Below, one piece after another: positions 61,311-64,000 of a stretch of 64,000 bases of DNA. Both the position numbers and the translations under genes were made by a program. The DNA is from Alistipes onderdonkii. GTDB taxonomy: Bacteria; Bacteroidota; Bacteroidia; Bacteroidales; Rikenellaceae. The notes beneath the pieces are model-generated. The model had not been told where the DNA came from. It saw only the letters and a program-made list of their open reading frames with translations, and did no database searches. Location of the stretch: positions 2,728,001-2,792,000 of the forward strand of contig NZ_CP102251.1 in assembly GCF_025145285.1 (NCBI RefSeq), given 5' to 3'. Every line of letters starts with the position of its first letter. The stretch's first letter is position 1.

Positions 61311-62555
61311 TTACTTCCCGTCTGTTGCCTGTGTCTGGTGCTCCGCGCTTTTTGACTGCCTGTCGAGCCGCATGACCGAGGGGATGCAGAAAGCCGTGAG
61401 TCCGAGCGTGCAGATCACCAGTCCTGCGATGACGAAGGTCGTGGTGAGCCCGACCTGTTCGGCCAGGAACCCCGTACCGAGCAGTCCGATAGCCGACGGA
61501 AGCAACCCGAAGCTGTAATAGAGCGACATCACGCGCCCCAGGACACCCGCGTCGATGCGGGTCTGTACGACTGCCACGAACGATGCGTTGAAGATGCCGC
61601 CCGCGATGCCCTCGATGCACGAGAGCACGGCGAAGAGAGCGAAGGCCCCCGGCGAAAGCATACCCGACAGCGTGAACGATACGCCGACGATGAAGTTCAT
61701 CAGGTTGATCAGGACGATGCGGTTGACCCGGTAGACGCGTGCGCCCATGATGGCGCCGCCGACAAGCGCGCCGCCGCCCCATACGATCTCAATGAGGCTC
61801 ATGTCATAGGTGCTGCCGCCGAAATGTTGCAGGGTCATCAGCGGGAACATCACGCCGACGGGCATGATGAAGAAGAGCACGAGGATCGTCAGCGTGAAGA
61901 GCCATGCCATTCCCGGTACGGCGGTGATGGCGCTGAATCCCTCGCGGAACTCCCTCCAAAGATTCGGTTTGAGTGTGCTCCGCACGGGATTGGGGATGTG
62001 TACGAACAGCAGCGAGGTGCAGGCGATGATGGCGCCGGCGACGTCCAGAAGCAGGATATTGCCGATGCCCGTGAAGCTGATGAGCACGGCGCCCAATGCC
62101 GGGCCGATGATGTTCGACAGCGAATTGATGATCTGGTTGACGCCCGCCACCCGGGTCAGCTGGGCCTCGGGAGCCAGCAGCGGCACGGAAGCCTGCATGG
62201 ATGGCGAATGGAAGGCCGATCCCACGGAGCGGCAGGCCAGCAGGATGTAGATATGCCACATCTGCGCCACGTCGAACCAGAAAAGCACGGCCAGGATGAG
62301 CGTGCAGAACGCGATGAAGCTGTCGGCCAGGATCATCGTGCGTTTGCGATCCCATCGGTCGACGTAGACCCCGACGACCGGGCCCAGCAGCGATTGGGGC
62401 AGCATACCCGCAATTGCTGCCAGCGCCAGCACCTCGGCCGAACCGGTCTCGATACTCATCCAGAAGATGATCGCGTAGCCGACGACCGAGCTGCTGAGGA
62501 TCGAGGCGAGCTGCCCGCTCCAGATGATCCCGAATGTCTTTTTCCAGTTTTCCAT
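61311..62555 (-). CDS. MFS transporter, drug-efflux type
   Basis: This is a 414-residue inner-membrane protein with about 12 hydrophobic helices. The MFS loop motif is in GVYVDRWDRKRTMILADS between helices 2 and 3. It resembles the DHA3/MefA-like branch of proton-driven exporters (IWSGQLASILSSSVVGYAIIFW and SCIEGIAGGIFNASFVAVVQ). The substrate cannot be read from the sequence. The Asp/Arg-rich loop and C-terminal hydrophilic tail are normal. It lies 21 nt beyond the rplT terminator, on the same strand as the ribosomal genes. Confidence 0.9.
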   Translation of the reverse strand: MENWKKTFGIIWSGQLASILSSSVVGYAIIFWMSIETGSAEVLALAAIAGMLPQSLLGPVVGVYVDRWDRKRTMILADSFIAFCTLILAVLFWFDVAQMWHIYILLACRSVGSAFHSPSMQASVPLLAPEAQLTRVAGVNQIINSLSNIIGPALGAVLISFTGIGNILLLDVAGAIIACTSLLFVHIPNPVRSTLKPNLWREFREGFSAITAVPGMAWLFTLTILVLFFIMPVGVMFPLMTLQHFGGSTYDMSLIEIVWGGGALVGGAIMGARVYRVNRIVLINLMNFIVGVSFTLSGMLSPGAFALFAVLSCIEGIAGGIFNASFVAVVQTRIDAGVLGRVMSLYYSFGLLPSAIGLLGTGFLAEQVGLTTTFVIAGLVICTLGLTAFCIPSVMRLDRQSKSAEHQTQATDGK

Positions 62556-62575
62556 GCTTGTTTCGCTGTGATGCC

Positions 62576-62603
62576 AAAAAAGGCGGACACCGAGGTGTCC
62601 GCC
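62576..62603 (-). terminator. Terminator of rpmI-rplT
   Basis: On the minus strand GGCGGACACC pairs with GGTGTCCGCC across a 2-nt loop and runs into six T residues. A second small hairpin (AAACCCTTC and its complement, 62609-62629) sits at the rplT stop. Confidence 0.93.
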
Positions 62604-62627
62604 GCTGCAAACCCTTCGCAGAAGGGT

Positions 62628-62972
62628 TTATTTAACTGCTTTAACTATTGCCTCGAATGCTTTTGGCTCGTTCATCGCCAGGTCGGCCAGAACCTTGCGG
62701 TTCAGTGCGATGCCCTTGGCGTTGAGTTTGCCGATAAATTGTGAATAGGTCATTCCCTGTGCGCGGACTGCGGCGTTGATACGCATGATCCACAGCGAGC
62801 GGAATGTCCGCTTTTTGAGCTGGCGGTGTGCATATGCATACTGCAAACCCTTTTCGACCGTGTTTTTCGCAACGGTCCAAACATTTCCCCTTGAACCAAA
62901 GTTACCTTTGGCAAGTTTCAAAACTTTTTTTCTACGTGCGCGTGATGCAACGGCGTTGACTGAACGTGGCAT
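62628..62972 (-). CDS. rplT: 50S ribosomal protein L20
   Basis: L20 binds 23S rRNA early in 50S assembly and in many bacteria represses its own operon. The 114-residue length is typical. The sequence begins MPRSVNAVASRARRKKVLKL. It has the family segments RAHRQLKKRTFRSLWIMRIN-type (here YAHRQLKKRTFRSLWIMRIN) and GMTYSQFIGKLNAKGIALNR. rpmI lies 91 nt upstream, and a strong terminator follows. Confidence 0.97.
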   Translation of the reverse strand: MPRSVNAVASRARRKKVLKLAKGNFGSRGNVWTVAKNTVEKGLQYAYAHRQLKKRTFRSLWIMRINAAVRAQGMTYSQFIGKLNAKGIALNRKVLADLAMNEPKAFEAIVKAVK

Positions 62973-63063
62973 ACTTGTAAAGTTTTTGAAGAGCTGTCAG
63001 CGACGCGGTTCTCCCGCGTTCTTCGGGGCTGATTCGCTCCGGTTAATAAATTCCGCAGGTCGG

Positions 63064-63258
63064 TTACTTGACCAGCAGGTTCTTGATTTTGGCCTCGTCG
63101 GCCGCAGAAACCGTACCCGAGTAGCAGAGGTTACGCTTCTGTTTCGTCGTCTTTTTGGTCAGGATGTGACTGTGATAAGCGTGTTTACGCTTGATCTTTC
63201 CTGTGCCGGTGAAGGTAAAACGCTTCTTCGCAGCGGCATTGGTTTTCATTTTCGGCAT
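63064..63258 (-). CDS. rpmI: 50S ribosomal protein L35
   Basis: This is a 64-residue basic protein of the large subunit, starting MPKMKTNAAAKKRFTFTGTG and with HAYHSHILTKKTTKQKRNL, as in L35. It is the first gene of a two-gene unit with rplT and has its own promoter. infC, which usually precedes it, is not present: the region upstream is short and then belongs to an MgtC-family gene on the other strand. Confidence 0.96.
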   Translation of the reverse strand: MPKMKTNAAAKKRFTFTGTGKIKRKHAYHSHILTKKTTKQKRNLCYSGTVSAADEAKIKNLLVK

Positions 63259-63292
63259 TGTCGTAAATAGTTAATTAGTTAAACTTAGCCTG

Positions 63293-63322
63293 CAAAGATA
63301 ACAAAAATTCGGCATACCGCAA
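63293..63322 (-). promoter_or_regulatory. Promoter of rpmI-rplT
   Basis: On the minus strand TTG (63322-63320), 19 nt and TATCTTTG (63300-63293) match the Bacteroidota promoter pattern. It gives a leader of about 30 nt before the rpmI ATG. Confidence 0.75.
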
Positions 63323-63414
63323 TCGCGGGGCTGAAAAATCTCCCTCTTTTTATTCCCGTTGCGCAGTTATTGCAGGGAAACGCCGGGCTGCCTGCCGCCT
63401 GTGTCCCCGGGCGG

Positions 63415-63445
63415 TTTGCGTTCCCGATAATTTTCCGTATATTTG
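63415..63445 (+). promoter_or_regulatory. Promoter of the MgtC-family gene
   Basis: TTTG (63415-63418), 19 nt and TATATTTG (63438-63445) match the Bacteroidota consensus without a mismatch, 24 nt before the ATG at 63470. Confidence 0.85.
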
Positions 63446-63469
63446 GATTTGCAAATCAAAAACCGCAGG

Positions 63470-64000
63470 ATGATGGAGATGGAGTGGGATTTTATCATAC
63501 GCTTGTGCGTGGCGGGCCTTTGCGGTACGGTGATCGGCCTCGACCGCGAATACCGGGTCAAGGATGCGGGTTTCCGTACCCATTTTCTGGTGGCGCTGGG
63601 CAGCGCGCTGATGATGATCGTGTCGCAGTACGGTTTCGCCGACATCCTGACGCATACAGGCGTGGGGCTCGACCCCAGCCGCATCGCTGCGCAGGTGGTG
63701 AGCGGCATCGGCTTCATCGGGGCGGGTACGATCATCATCCACCGGCAGCTGGTGCGCGGGCTTACGACGGCGGCGAGCCTTTGGGCCACGGCGGGCATCG
63801 GGCTTGCGGCCGGGGCGCACATGTATATCGTGGCGGCTGCGGCTACTCTGCTGACGCTCTTCGCGCTGGAAGTGCTCACACTCGTGTTCGGGGGATTGGG
63901 GCGCCGCAGGACGATGGTGATCTTTTCGGCTGCGAGCCGGGCTGCGGTCGACGACATGTTCAACGAATTGCAGAGCCGCGAATATGCGGTGATCTCCTAT
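63470..64000 (+). CDS. MgtC/SapB-family membrane protein (3' end outside window)
   Basis: The first 177 codons of an MgtC/SapB-type protein run off the right edge. MgtC proteins are inner-membrane proteins linked to growth under low magnesium; in Salmonella MgtC also inhibits ATP synthase. Visible are GLDREYRVKDAGFRTHFLVA, the region AAQVVSGIGFIGAGTIIIH, and RGLTTAASLWATAGIGLAAG. These are the three family signatures, within four hydrophobic helices. A soluble C-terminal domain begins near residue 150. Closely spaced ATGs at 63470, 63473 and 63479 could each be the start. A consensus promoter lies upstream. Confidence 0.92.
   Translation, partial: MMEMEWDFIIRLCVAGLCGTVIGLDREYRVKDAGFRTHFLVALGSALMMIVSQYGFADILTHTGVGLDPSRIAAQVVSGIGFIGAGTIIIHRQLVRGLTTAASLWATAGIGLAAGAHMYIVAAAATLLTLFALEVLTLVFGGLGRRRTMVIFSAASRAAVDDMFNELQSREYAVISY

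Overview
The window reads as a chromosomal segment of a high-GC gut Bacteroidota, most like Alistipes (Rikenellaceae). The signs are two SusC/SusD pairs behind a hybrid two-component regulator, Bacteroidota-type promoters (TTTG about 19 nt before TAnnTTTG), secretion by lipoprotein signals, an Rnf complex and a GC content well above that of Bacteroides. The genus is inferred from these traits, not from a search. I see no tRNA, rRNA, CRISPR array, insertion sequence or phage gene.

Layout. 1-4925: rnfB(partial)-C-D-G-E-A, an ion-pumping ferredoxin:NAD+ oxidoreductase, closed by a strong terminator. 5274-27921: a polysaccharide utilization locus (PUL). It has a hybrid two-component sensor, then on the same strand a lipoprotein with a phosphodiester-glycosidase-like C-terminus, two tandem SusC/SusD pairs, a GH28-like beta-helix enzyme, a GH20 hexosaminidase and a GH3 enzyme. 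28055-34460: housekeeping genes (hpt-queE-divIC, thiL, aroQ, pyk, a Wzx-type flippase). 34609-41395, minus strand: an orphan response regulator with proB-proA, then crcB-ackA-ptb-buk. 41516-47562: DUF349 protein-pyrG-yidC. 47563-53311: a GC-rich repeat tract, a secreted protein, then recQ-exonuclease-rlmI-like-hxlR on the minus strand. 53343-56890: a PqqD-like protein, a Cys/His-rich secreted protein, a TonB-dependent receptor and a secreted heavy-metal-associated protein, which look like a metal-handling unit. 57161-58768: an ECF sigma factor with a membrane partner and a divergent membrane protein. 58847-64000: a metallo-beta-lactamase-fold lipoprotein, an unknown lipoprotein, an MFS exporter, rpmI-rplT without infC beside them, and the start of an MgtC-family gene.

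How they fit together. Rnf, Ack/Ptb/Buk and pyruvate kinase belong to fermentative energy metabolism. The PUL would bind a glycan at the cell surface, import it with TonB energy and trim it in the periplasm with exo-acting enzymes. The sharpest regulatory signal is between the ECF sigma gene and its divergent neighbour: two mirror-image ECF-type promoters with identical half-sites and spacing. This points to a self-activating sigma factor that also drives the small membrane protein. The least explained protein system is the PqqD / Cys-His-rich protein / TonB receptor / HMA protein cluster.
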